A stretch of DNA of 8,734 nt, taken from contig SBFL01000192.1 in the NCBI GenBank assembly GCA_006227965.1, positions 1 to 8,734 of the forward strand, in the 5' to 3' direction. This DNA comes from Bacteroidota bacterium. Its GTDB lineage: Bacteria > Bacteroidota > Bacteroidia > Flavobacteriales > Flavobacteriaceae. A program made the position numbers and the translations under genes. Shown one piece after another: positions 1-6,975 of this stretch (its first letter is position 1; every line of letters starts with the position of its first letter). Below the pieces are notes generated by a model. It was not told where the DNA came from and did no database searches. It saw only the letters and a list, made by a program, of their open reading frames with translations.

Positions 1-1604
1 ACCAGGTTTGGATTCGCAAGCAATTGAGGCAGCGGAATCGGGAACAACAGACGGGCTGCGTTTCCGGCTTCATCACTGCTCTTGAATTCCCATTGGCGCA
101 GGTACTGTCCGAAACGGATCATATCGTTCCTTCTCCAGCTTTCAATGTACAATTCACGTCCTCTTTCATCCAAAAGATCCTGTTCTGTAAGGGATCCCAG
201 CGGATCAGCACTGCGCAATACCCTCAGGTCATTAACCAGGGTAAGGGCATTTCCGCCACTTGCTCCTCGGAAGATGGCCTCTGCTCTCATCAGATAGGCA
301 TCGGCATAACGGAACAGAATTACATGGTTGGCAAATCCACCACCAATACGGGCCTGATATTTTTGAACCCGGATACCGGTGCGTTCGCTGTTATTGATCA
401 AATTGTTCTGTCCGGAACCATCCACGAATTCGCGGGAGAATACCAAGGGATTACCCTGGCGGTCCTGGAGTTCAGTACCATCAAGAGCGTATTGTTGTCC
501 CACCAGGAAGCCAGTTCCAACGTTGGAACCTTCTTGAAATGAGTCTCCGGAACGGATGCCTATTTGTGGAACCCCACCTCGGCGCTCTTCCTGTCCGTCG
601 ATCTGATCAGTGAACAGGGCGCCTTCGTAGCGGTTCTGGTTCGGATCTCCTTCAAAGAGATCATAGAACTCTGCCAGGGTACTGAACCCGTTCCATCCCC
701 CACCTCCAAGGCCGGTAGAGTTGTAGTGGAGTCCGTTGAAAATACGGTTTCCAGTGGCCAGGGCGTTAGCATACCAGATGGTTTCTGTATCCGCTTCCGG
801 TTCAAAAATTTCAAAATAGCCTTCCTGCAGAGCGAATCCATCGGCAGTGATCTGATCGACCAGGTTCACAACCTCCTGCATGTCTGCTGCATTCGGAGAG
901 GCACTGAAAGGCTCAATTAATTGCGCTTCGTATACATGACGGTTCAACAGCACTTTGGCCTTAAGATAACGGGCCGCAGCCTTGCTGGCATCAGCCAGAT
1001 CATCCATAGACCCCGAGCTCACAGTAGGGAGGTCGGCTATAGCGGCATCCAGATCTGCAAGAATGAAATCTACCGCGGCAGCTCCCGAAAGAACCTCCGG
1101 CACTGACGAAGAAGGCAATTGGGTATCCCTGAATGGGACCTGTCCATACAAATCCAGGATCCAGAACATGGAAAAAGCCCTCAGGAAACGCGCCTGGGCT
1201 GCAACACTCACGGAAGCGGCACTTCTTTCATCCAGAATCTGTGAAGCCTGCAATTGAAAGGAGTTCCACTGGTCAAAAGGGACGAGGATGTCAGTTTCCT
1301 CAAAACCCCATTCGTGCTGGTGGAGTTTCCTCCAGCGACCGTTGTCACCCCAGTCAGCACCCCTTGTTGGGATCAACTGTTCATCCGTGGTCACAATGTT
1401 GAGTGCGTAGGTATTGGCCTGATCTCCCCAGGCTCCCTCGATAGAGTTGTATAACTGGTCCAGTGCGGACTGAGGATCCTCAAGTCCCTGGAAACCTTCG
1501 GAGATAAAGGAATCCGTTTCCTCGATCTCCAGGTCGGTACAGGAGTACAGTCCGAATACCGCCAGTAATGATAGTGTTAAGAATCTTAACTGAAATCTTT
1601 TCAT
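1..1604 (-). CDS. susD: SusD/RagB-family surface glycan-binding lipoprotein, C-terminus cut by window edge
   Basis: Reading the minus strand from ATG at 1604-1602 gives an uninterrupted frame of 534 codons plus 2 bases to the left edge, with no stop. The N-terminus is a lipoprotein signal: basic MKR, a hydrophobic stretch and a lipobox ending LYSC, so Cys22 would be lipidated. The acidic TDLEIEE that follows could act as a surface-export signal. SusD-family landmarks are present: ARFLRAFSMFWILDLYGQVP (about 138-157), FRYADAYLMRAEAIF (431-445), DERGRELYIESWRRNDMIRF (479-498) and a C-terminal FPIPLPQLLANPNL (521-534). Members usually end just after such a motif, so probably only about 5-10 residues are missing. 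SusD proteins form a lid on the SusC transporter and capture oligosaccharides at the cell surface. The alpha-glucan substrate is inferred from the neighbouring pgmB and GH65 genes, not from this sequence. The start follows susC by 18 bp and has no Shine-Dalgarno sequence. A SusE/SusF-like gene or amylase may follow beyond the edge. Confidence 0.95.
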   Translation of the reverse strand, partial: MKRFQLRFLTLSLLAVFGLYSCTDLEIEETDSFISEGFQGLEDPQSALDQLYNSIEGAWGDQANTYALNIVTTDEQLIPTRGADWGDNGRWRKLHQHEWGFEETDILVPFDQWNSFQLQASQILDERSAASVSVAAQARFLRAFSMFWILDLYGQVPFRDTQLPSSSVPEVLSGAAAVDFILADLDAAIADLPTVSSGSMDDLADASKAAARYLKAKVLLNRHVYEAQLIEPFSASPNAADMQEVVNLVDQITADGFALQEGYFEIFEPEADTETIWYANALATGNRIFNGLHYNSTGLGGGGWNGFSTLAEFYDLFEGDPNQNRYEGALFTDQIDGQEERRGGVPQIGIRSGDSFQEGSNVGTGFLVGQQYALDGTELQDRQGNPLVFSREFVDGSGQNNLINNSERTGIRVQKYQARIGGGFANHVILFRYADAYLMRAEAIFRGASGGNALTLVNDLRVLRSADPLGSLTEQDLLDERGRELYIESWRRNDMIRFGQYLRQWEFKSSDEAGNAARLLFPIPLPQLLANPNL

Positions 1605-1622
1605 GGTCAACAATTTTTTTAA
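1605..1622 (-). other. susC-susD intergenic spacer without Shine-Dalgarno
   Basis: Only 18 bp separate the susC stop codon from the susD ATG. On the minus strand the spacer reads TTAAAAAAATTGTTGACC. It contains an A-rich tract and no GGAGG-like element, as is common for translation starts in Bacteroidota. No terminator or promoter fits here, which supports a single susCD transcript. Confidence 0.7.
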
Positions 1623-4600
1623 TTAAAATGTGGCGTTAATTCCAAAAGTAACGGTCAGTGGGTTCGGGAATGCAGCCCAGTCGATACCCCTAACCGGAAC
1701 ACCGGAACCTAATGTACCTGTCGGTACGGTAACCTCAGGATCGATACCGCTGTAATCTGTCCAGAGGGCAAGGTTTTGTCCTGTGAGGGAGAATCGAAGG
1801 CTCTTGAAAGCCCCGTCACCTGTTAGAGGCACATTGTAGCCAATGGTTGCGTTCTGGAAGCGGACAAAATCACCTTTTTCCAGGAAACGCGTGGAAACGG
1901 CTGTGGAAGCACCCCCGTTTTCACCGCTGGCAACCACATTCTGGGTCACGTTCCGTGCAGTAAGCAACTGGCCAGCGTTAAAGAATGAGTTGGCAGTGTT
2001 GTTGTACACGGAGAATCCGAATTGCCCGTTAAAGAATGCAGAGGCATCCCAGTTCTTGTGGCGGAAGTTCAGAGACAGACCAGAGGTCACATCCGGCAGG
2101 GCGTCTTCGCCAACAAAAAACTTGTCTACATCGGGATCTCCGACACCATTTCCGTCAACATCCCTATAGGTCGGGTTTCCACTGCTATCGAATCCGGTGA
2201 ATTCAGCCATATAGTATGAGAAAAGGGACTGTCCTGCTTCGAAACGCTGTGCAAAGGCTCCGGAAAGACCAGGTCCGTTGATTTCACCCGTGTTGATGGA
2301 TCCGGCAAAGTCCTGGATCTCGTTGTCGTTGTAAGCAATGTTGAACGACATTCCGAAATCGGTGTCCTCGGTTTGCACGAAGTCATATGCAATGGAGAAT
2401 TCAATACCCTGGTTGATCACAGATGCATCCACATTACCAAACTGGAAAGGGTTGGTGGAAGGTGCAGCCGGAGGGGTTTGCAAGAGCAGATCGTTTGTTT
2501 CCCTGCGGTACACATCAATACTACCGGAGATACGGTCCATGTTGAAGCCCCAGTCCAGACCCACGTTCATATCGAGCGTGGTTTCCCATTTCAGGTCGGG
2601 GACATCCGTGGCCACAATGGTAAGACCATTTTGGAATACCTCATTGTTATTGCTGGGAAAGAGTCCGGAGAAACGCTGACGGGCAACAAAGTTCCCGTAC
2701 CCGAGACCTTCCTGGTTACCGATCAGACCGGCGCTCAGACGAAGCTTCAGGGTGGAAACATTATCCCCGATGAAATCCTCATCGCCAATCTGCCAGGCGA
2801 AGGCTCCTGATGGGAAATATCCATACTGGTTCTCAGGACCAAACCTGGATGAACCGTCCGCCCGCATAGTGGCAGTGAACAGATATTTGTCGGCAATGCT
2901 GTAATTCACCCTACCAAAGAAGGATTGCAGCTCGTCCGTATTGTCGAATAAATCTGCAGTCATTGACTGAACCTTACGACTGAACTGGAATGGGATTTGT
3001 TCTCCAGACACCGGGGTAGGGAACAGGCGGTTTACGATCAGTGCAGGCTGGTTTACCCCGTAGAAATATTGCTGATAGGAACCAGAAACGGTCCTTCCTG
3101 CAGCATTCACGGTATTCCTGAAATCCTCACCCATTTTATTCAGGTCGGCGGTTCCAAAACCACGGGCCCACGCATTTCGGCCGGAAGTACGGAAATTCTG
3201 ATAGGCATACCCGAGCAGGGCATCCAACCTTGAATTTGAGAAGTCCTTCTTGTAATTAATGGTTGCCTCCATGGTCCGGTTAAGCCTGTCCAGGGTGTTG
3301 TACGAACCAAATCCCTGACCTTCAATACCTGTGAAGTTTTGAATGTTGGAACTGATCACGGAGGTGTTCTCACTATTTGACTGGTCAAAGCCAAGATTCA
3401 CCTTGGCGGTCAGGCCTTCTACAATCAGATACTCGGCAGTTCCATTCAACAGAATCCGATCTGTATTGGTCAGGTTCTGGGTTTCTGCCAGGTAGTTGGC
3501 AGGTTGTACCTGTCCGCCTCCATCGTCAAAAGCAGCACTCGACGGCCAGGTTGGGTTGGCAGAGTAGGCAGAACCCAGAATATCACCGCGGAATCCTGCA
3601 GAGGCAGAAAGCGGTGGCTGGCTTCTGTTTACCCGGGCGATGGTTCCCTGGAAGGTAAGCAGCAGGCGGTCATCAAGGAATTTGTGGCTCGCGTTGATAC
3701 GGCCGGTGATCCGCTCGAACTCTGACTTTTCAACCACACCGAAGTTTTTCTGGTATCCAAAGGTGGCCCTCACATTACCATTGTTGTAACGGTGCGAATA
3801 AGCAAGGTTGTGGTTAGTAGAGGCGGCTGTGCGCATTACAACATCCTGCCAGTTGGTGTTGGCGCCGAAATCCACATCGCTGCGAGTACCCCCGTAAAGT
3901 TCAACGGCATCGAGGAAATCCTCTCTGTTCAGAAGGTCAAACTGACGAACCGGCGTGGAAATACTCATGCTAGAAGACCACTCGAGTTGTCCGCCTGTAG
4001 CACCTTTACCACTTTTCGTGGTAATGATCACCACCCCGTTTGCACCCCGTGACCCGTAGATCGCGGTTGCAGATGCATCCTTAAGGATACTCATGCTTTC
4101 AATGTCATTAGGGTTCAGGAAGTTCAGTGGGTTACCCTGTTCTGAAGCCCCGTCACCGGTATCTCCCACAGCATCAGTGTTCTGTCCGAACAGCGGCACC
4201 CCGTCTACAACAAAGAGCGGGTTGTTACTGGCACGTACAGAGTTTGCACCCCGAATGTTCACCTGGATGCCAGCACCCGGCTCACCACTTACCTGCTGAA
4301 CGTTAACACCGGCAGTTTTACCCTGGATCAATTGTTCCGGAGAGTTGATCACACCTCCGTTAAACTCTTCAGAGGTTACGGCGGCAATGGCTCCGGTCGC
4401 ATCCTTTACGGTGGTCTGACCGTAACCGATAATAACTACTTCATCCAGTGCCTGGGCATCTTCCTCAAGCGTTACATTGATGGTCGAGCGGCCATTGACG
4501 GGCACTTCCTGTGTTGCGTAGCCAATGTAGCTGAAAACCAGCACAGCATTGGCGTCGACGCCATCGAGGGTATAGTTACCGTCGAAGTCGGTTTGTGTAC

Positions 4601-4748
4601 CATTGGTAGTTCCCTTCACCACAACGCTGGCACCCGGAAGGGGGCCATTTGCATCAGAAACTGTACCTGATACTTCTTGCGCTTGCGCCCATCCGAAACA
4701 TAGGAATGCCCCGACAAGCAGTAAGCTTCTGAGTAGCGTAATCTTCAT
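1623..4748 (-). CDS. susC: SusC/RagA-family TonB-dependent outer-membrane transporter
   Basis: This complete 1041-residue protein is of normal SusC length. It starts with a Sec signal peptide (basic MKITLLR, hydrophobic core, AQA at 21-23 as probable cleavage site). A carboxypeptidase-regulatory-like domain follows (about 26-95, with VSGTVSDANGPLPGASVVVKG). A TonB-box-like DEVVIIGYG lies at 102-110. The plug domain covers about 113-247 and includes NIRGANS, PLFVVDGVP and the family signature SMSILKDASATAIYGSRGAN at 218-237. The rest is a 22-stranded-type barrel ending in an aromatic residue (GINATF), as expected for assembly by the BAM machinery. SusC proteins import glycans into the periplasm using TonB-transmitted energy. 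The adjacent SusD, GH65 and pgmB genes suggest maltodextrin as substrate, which is inference. The ATG at 4748-4746 is directly followed by the signal peptide and is preceded by A/T-rich sequence without a Shine-Dalgarno. No damage or frameshift is seen. Confidence 0.97.
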   Translation of the reverse strand: MKITLLRSLLLVGAFLCFGWAQAQEVSGTVSDANGPLPGASVVVKGTTNGTQTDFDGNYTLDGVDANAVLVFSYIGYATQEVPVNGRSTINVTLEEDAQALDEVVIIGYGQTTVKDATGAIAAVTSEEFNGGVINSPEQLIQGKTAGVNVQQVSGEPGAGIQVNIRGANSVRASNNPLFVVDGVPLFGQNTDAVGDTGDGASEQGNPLNFLNPNDIESMSILKDASATAIYGSRGANGVVIITTKSGKGATGGQLEWSSSMSISTPVRQFDLLNREDFLDAVELYGGTRSDVDFGANTNWQDVVMRTAASTNHNLAYSHRYNNGNVRATFGYQKNFGVVEKSEFERITGRINASHKFLDDRLLLTFQGTIARVNRSQPPLSASAGFRGDILGSAYSANPTWPSSAAFDDGGGQVQPANYLAETQNLTNTDRILLNGTAEYLIVEGLTAKVNLGFDQSNSENTSVISSNIQNFTGIEGQGFGSYNTLDRLNRTMEATINYKKDFSNSRLDALLGYAYQNFRTSGRNAWARGFGTADLNKMGEDFRNTVNAAGRTVSGSYQQYFYGVNQPALIVNRLFPTPVSGEQIPFQFSRKVQSMTADLFDNTDELQSFFGRVNYSIADKYLFTATMRADGSSRFGPENQYGYFPSGAFAWQIGDEDFIGDNVSTLKLRLSAGLIGNQEGLGYGNFVARQRFSGLFPSNNNEVFQNGLTIVATDVPDLKWETTLDMNVGLDWGFNMDRISGSIDVYRRETNDLLLQTPPAAPSTNPFQFGNVDASVINQGIEFSIAYDFVQTEDTDFGMSFNIAYNDNEIQDFAGSINTGEINGPGLSGAFAQRFEAGQSLFSYYMAEFTGFDSSGNPTYRDVDGNGVGDPDVDKFFVGEDALPDVTSGLSLNFRHKNWDASAFFNGQFGFSVYNNTANSFFNAGQLLTARNVTQNVVASGENGGASTAVSTRFLEKGDFVRFQNATIGYNVPLTGDGAFKSLRFSLTGQNLALWTDYSGIDPEVTVPTGTLGSGVPVRGIDWAAFPNPLTVTFGINATF

Positions 4749-4842
4749 AAATCGTTAGTTTTAAAGTTTAGTTAATTCAATTCAAGGGGTCAAAGTATGT
4801 AAAAAAAATGTTAATATCCTATTTTTAGTGTACTTAAAGGAT

Positions 4843-4858
4843 ACGAAAACGGTTTCGT
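4843..4858. promoter_or_regulatory. Candidate LacI/GalR-family operator
   Basis: The sequence is ACGAAAACGGTTTCGT. The two 8-base halves are mirror complements except at one position pair, and the centre is the CG step bound by LacI-family hinge-helix leucines. It closely resembles known LacI-family operators such as the E. coli PurR box (ACGCAAACGTTTGCGT). It lies 94 bp upstream of the susC ATG and 242 bp upstream of the regulator's ATG, which makes the adjacent LacI-type protein the natural candidate ligand. That binding is inferred. Confidence 0.65.
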
Positions 4859-4936
4859 GTTAATATTTCTAGCTAAATGACAATACCTGAATATATGGTT
4901 GGTCCTTTTACGTTTTCAATAATTGTGGAGGTGTAA

Positions 4937-4948
4937 TTTTACGTAAAA
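4937..4948. promoter_or_regulatory. CG-centred palindrome, possible second operator
   Basis: TTTTACGTAAAA is a perfect 12-bp palindrome centred on CG. It starts about 6 bp downstream of the predicted susC -7 element (4955-4962, minus strand), so it would overlap the transcription start. Repressor operators are often placed there. Its flanks differ from the 4843-4858 site, so it may be a weaker site for the same regulator, a site for another protein, or chance in A/T-rich DNA. Confidence 0.35.
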
Positions 4949-4954
4949 ACATGA

Positions 4955-4985
4955 CAAATATAGTATTTTTTTGTTCCGCCGACAA
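4955..4985 (-). promoter_or_regulatory. Candidate susCD promoter, Bacteroidota type
   Basis: On the minus strand, TTG (4985-4983) is followed by a 20-base spacer and TATATTTG (4962-4955). This matches the Flavobacterium-type consensus of a -33 TTG, a spacer of about 17-23 bases and a -7 TAnnTTTG. Initiation would fall near 4948-4950 and leave a leader of about 200 nt before the susC ATG. A weaker alternative is TACTTTG (4797-4791, minus), which lacks a matching -33 element. Confidence 0.5.
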
Positions 4986-5100
4986 TTTGAGCAAATTTTC
5001 TGGGCTGCTGAGATTAAAGGGGTTTTGTGATGTTGGGGAATTTCCGGGGTGCCCTTCGGAATATTGTTTACCTTCAGGCATTCATTAATCCGGGTTCTGG

Positions 5101-6126
5101 ATGATTCAAAAAAAAATAACTCTTAAACATATTGCCAGGGAATTGGGAGTCTCCATCTCCACGGTATCCAAGGCGCTGAAGAACAGCAATGAAATAAGCC
5201 GGGACACCCGCGAGAAGATACAGGCCTTTGCCAGACTTTACAATTATAAACCGAATAATATTGCCATCAGCCTTAAAAACAAGAGAACACGCAATATCGG
5301 TGTTATCATACCGGACATTGTCCACCATTTTTTTACCACCGTGTTCCGCGGAATAGAAAAATATGCCAATCAGCGCGGATACAACGTAATTGTTTGCGTT
5401 TCTGATGAATCCTTCGACAAGGAGGTGATCAATATGGAAATGCTGGCCAACGGCAGCATTGACGGATTTATCATGGCGCTTTCCGCGGAAACCCAGGACA
5501 AAAATGATTTTAACCACCTGAAGCAGGTAACAGAACAGGGAATCCCACTGGTTTTGTTTGACCGGGTAACGGAGCAGGTGGTTTGTGACAAGGTAGTTAT
5601 CAACGATGAGGAGGCTGCCATGCAGGCAGTCGATTTACTCGTTAATAGCGGCAAAGAACGAATAGCCCTGTTTACTACTGAGACCTACCTTAATGTAAGT
5701 GAGAAGAGAGAGCGGGGCTACAGGCGTGCCCTTGAGCAGAATGGAATCCCGTATGATGAAGATCTTGTGCTTCGGCTTCCCTTTCAGTTTGAGGAAGAAG
5801 ATCTGAGCCGCCCTTTTTTTGAAACAAGGCGTTTTGATGCCGTGCTCAGCGTCAACGAGGTATTTGCCATACGCGGGATGCGCCTGGCAGGCAAATTGGG
5901 GCTTCGCATTCCACAGGACATTTCTTTTATAGGTTTTACGGACGGGATTCTTTCCAAGTATTCCATGCCCACCCTCAGTTCGGTGGCACAACACGGGGAA
6001 CAGATGGGGGAGGTGGCCGCCAGGATGCTGATAGACAAGGTGGAAAACGAATATGACGAAACCGACCCCGGGAGCTACAGGACTGAGGTAATCAGGGCCA
6101 GCCTGGTTCAACGGGAATCTACATAG
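5101..6126 (+). CDS. LacI/GalR-family transcriptional regulator, probably of maltodextrin use
   Basis: This 341-residue protein has normal LacI-family length. The N-terminal helix-turn-helix covers about residues 7-50 (TLKHIARELGVSISTVSKAL, then NEISRDTREKI). It is followed by a hinge-helix segment NNIAISLKNKRT (52-63), where Leu58 is the expected minor-groove wedge at a central CG. The remainder is a periplasmic-binding-protein-like sensor domain: RNIGVIIPDIVHHFFTTVFR (64-83), GSIDGFIMA, GIPLVLFDRV, DAVLSVNEVFAIRGMR, ISFIGFTDG and a C-terminal TEVIRASLVQRES, as in GalR/CcpA relatives. It starts 352 bp from susC on the opposite strand and is followed by pgmB and GH65, which suggests it controls both units in response to a maltose-related sugar. 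Ligand and sign of regulation cannot be read from the sequence. ATG 5101 is chosen because the HTH begins within seven residues. No Shine-Dalgarno is visible. Confidence 0.95.
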   Translation: MIQKKITLKHIARELGVSISTVSKALKNSNEISRDTREKIQAFARLYNYKPNNIAISLKNKRTRNIGVIIPDIVHHFFTTVFRGIEKYANQRGYNVIVCVSDESFDKEVINMEMLANGSIDGFIMALSAETQDKNDFNHLKQVTEQGIPLVLFDRVTEQVVCDKVVINDEEAAMQAVDLLVNSGKERIALFTTETYLNVSEKRERGYRRALEQNGIPYDEDLVLRLPFQFEEEDLSRPFFETRRFDAVLSVNEVFAIRGMRLAGKLGLRIPQDISFIGFTDGILSKYSMPTLSSVAQHGEQMGEVAARMLIDKVENEYDETDPGSYRTEVIRASLVQREST

Positions 6127-6237
6127 AAGACTGGCTTGTGAATCGATTGATTTTCCCGGGGTGCCCTATGGTGATGGCTCTTGCTGAATACACCCATGCA
6201 TATTTCTGTCAGATCTTTTTAAAATCCAATTCCTTTC

Positions 6238-6245
6238 TATATTTG
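6238..6245 (+). promoter_or_regulatory. Candidate -7 element for pgmB-GH65 transcript
   Basis: TATATTTG fits the Bacteroidota -7 consensus TAnnTTTG and is identical to the -7 octamer proposed for susC. It sits in the 175-bp spacer between the regulator and pgmB, about 57 bp before the pgmB ATG. A clear -33 TTG at the usual distance is missing; only a T-run around 6216-6220 lies there. The rest of the spacer (6127-6301) holds no gene and no convincing intrinsic terminator for the regulator. Confidence 0.4.
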
Positions 6246-6301
6246 GGGACCGGGATCTAGCCGGCTCGGAGGCCGAATGCCAAACATAACCTGACTTTGT
6301 A

Positions 6302-6970
6302 ATGAAGGGCTTCATTTTTGATCTGGACGGGGTCATTGTAGACACCGCTAAATACCACTATCTCGCCTGGAAGCACCTGGCGGACCAGCTTGGCATCCCA
6401 TTTTCGGAAGAAGACAATGAACGATTTAAAGGGGTAAGCCGCAGGCGCTGCCTCGAGATTCTGCTGGAGATGGGAGGCATGGAAGTTCCTCAGATCCAGT
6501 TTGACGCCTGGTTGCAGGAAAAAAATGAAGATTACCTCCGGTATATCAGCCAAATGGATTCCTCCGAAATCCTTCCGGACGTTCCCAGGGTCCTGGATTA
6601 TCTCCGTGGGAAGGACATCCCCATGGCACTGGGTTCCGCGAGCAAGAATGCGAAGGCTATCCTGGAGAAGGTGGAACTCACTTCCTATTTCAGGACAATC
6701 GTTGATGGTACGGAAGTGGCCAAGGCCAAACCGGACCCGGAGGTATTCCTGATTGCTGCGTACAGGCTGAAGATCCCGCCTGCAGATTGCGTGGTTCTGG
6801 AAGATGCCCTTGCGGGAATTGAAGCGGCCAACTCCGCGGGCATGTACAGCATCGGGATCGGAGATCCGAAAGTGCTTTTCGAAGCGGACCGCGTTTTCCG
6901 GGACTTCACCCAAATCGAACTGGACTATCTGGAAGAACTTTTATATCTAAATTCAAAACCTGTTAAGTAA
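6302..6970 (+). CDS. pgmB: Beta-phosphoglucomutase (HAD superfamily)
   Basis: The enzyme interconverts beta-D-glucose 1-phosphate and glucose 6-phosphate in the cytoplasm, handling the product of an inverting GH65 phosphorylase. The 222 residues match the usual length of about 220. HAD motif I is FDLDGVIVDT (6-15), with nucleophile Asp7 and acid/base Asp9, then His19 in the cap hinge. Cap residues GVSR (44-47) correspond to the arginine-containing substrate loop of Lactococcus PgmB. Motif II is GSASKN (111-116) with Ser112 and Lys115. The later motifs are KAKPDP (141-146, Lys143) and VVLEDALAGIEAA (164-176, Glu167 and Asp168 for Mg2+). All residues expected for beta-PGM are present, and GSASKN with the neighbouring phosphorylase argues against a generic phosphatase. 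The ATG places Asp7 as in known beta-PGMs. The GH65 gene begins 5 bp after the stop, so the two are cotranscribed. Upstream there is no Shine-Dalgarno. Confidence 0.95.
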   Translation: MKGFIFDLDGVIVDTAKYHYLAWKHLADQLGIPFSEEDNERFKGVSRRRCLEILLEMGGMEVPQIQFDAWLQEKNEDYLRYISQMDSSEILPDVPRVLDYLRGKDIPMALGSASKNAKAILEKVELTSYFRTIVDGTEVAKAKPDPEVFLIAAYRLKIPPADCVVLEDALAGIEAANSAGMYSIGIGDPKVLFEADRVFRDFTQIELDYLEELLYLNSKPVK

Positions 6971-6975
6971 GAAAT

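Larger units (their letters stand above)
4749..5100. promoter_or_regulatory. Divergent susC / lacI control region
   Basis: This 352-bp stretch lies between the divergent starts of susC (minus) and the LacI-family gene (plus), and I see no gene in it. It is more A/T-rich than the flanking coding DNA up to about 4975. It holds a minus-strand promoter candidate (4955-4985), a LacI-type operator candidate (4843-4858), a second CG-centred palindrome (4937-4948), a half-site-like TTTTACGTTTTC (4907-4918) and an inverted repeat AATTTG-AG-CAAATT (4984-4997). I found no convincing TAnnTTTG promoter on the plus strand for the regulator, so its promoter is unplaced. Confidence 0.7.

Noticed and set aside
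24..542. A 172-codon plus-strand frame in the first part of the window.
   Set aside because: The minus strand here encodes the C-terminal half of SusD with all its family motifs, so the plus-strand frame is a shadow.
6141..6148. AATCGATT, a CG-centred palindrome after the regulator's stop, as a possible operator for pgmB.
   Set aside because: Eight-base palindromes are expected nearly once in a spacer of this size, and it does not match the 4843-4858 site.
5044..6167. The 12-mer CCGGGGTGCCCT occurs on both sides of the regulator gene (5044-5055 and 6156-6167), like flanking direct repeats.
   Set aside because: A window this long is expected to hold a few 12-base repeats by chance, the matches barely extend further, and the gene between them is an ordinary member of the locus with no sign of insertion.
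6127..6237. Search for an intrinsic terminator after the regulator gene.
   Set aside because: There is a T-run near 6216-6220 but no G/C-rich hairpin in front of it, so none is called.
6259..6274. AGCCGGCT palindrome and the nearby CGGC/GCCG arms just after the pgmB -7 element, as operator or terminator.
   Set aside because: The stem is only about four base pairs, no T-run follows, and the sequence is unlike the other operator candidates.
6257..6913. A long open frame of 218 codons on the minus strand opposite pgmB.
   Set aside because: It is the antisense shadow of a clear beta-phosphoglucomutase gene, has no recognisable domain, and its length reflects the codon use of pgmB.
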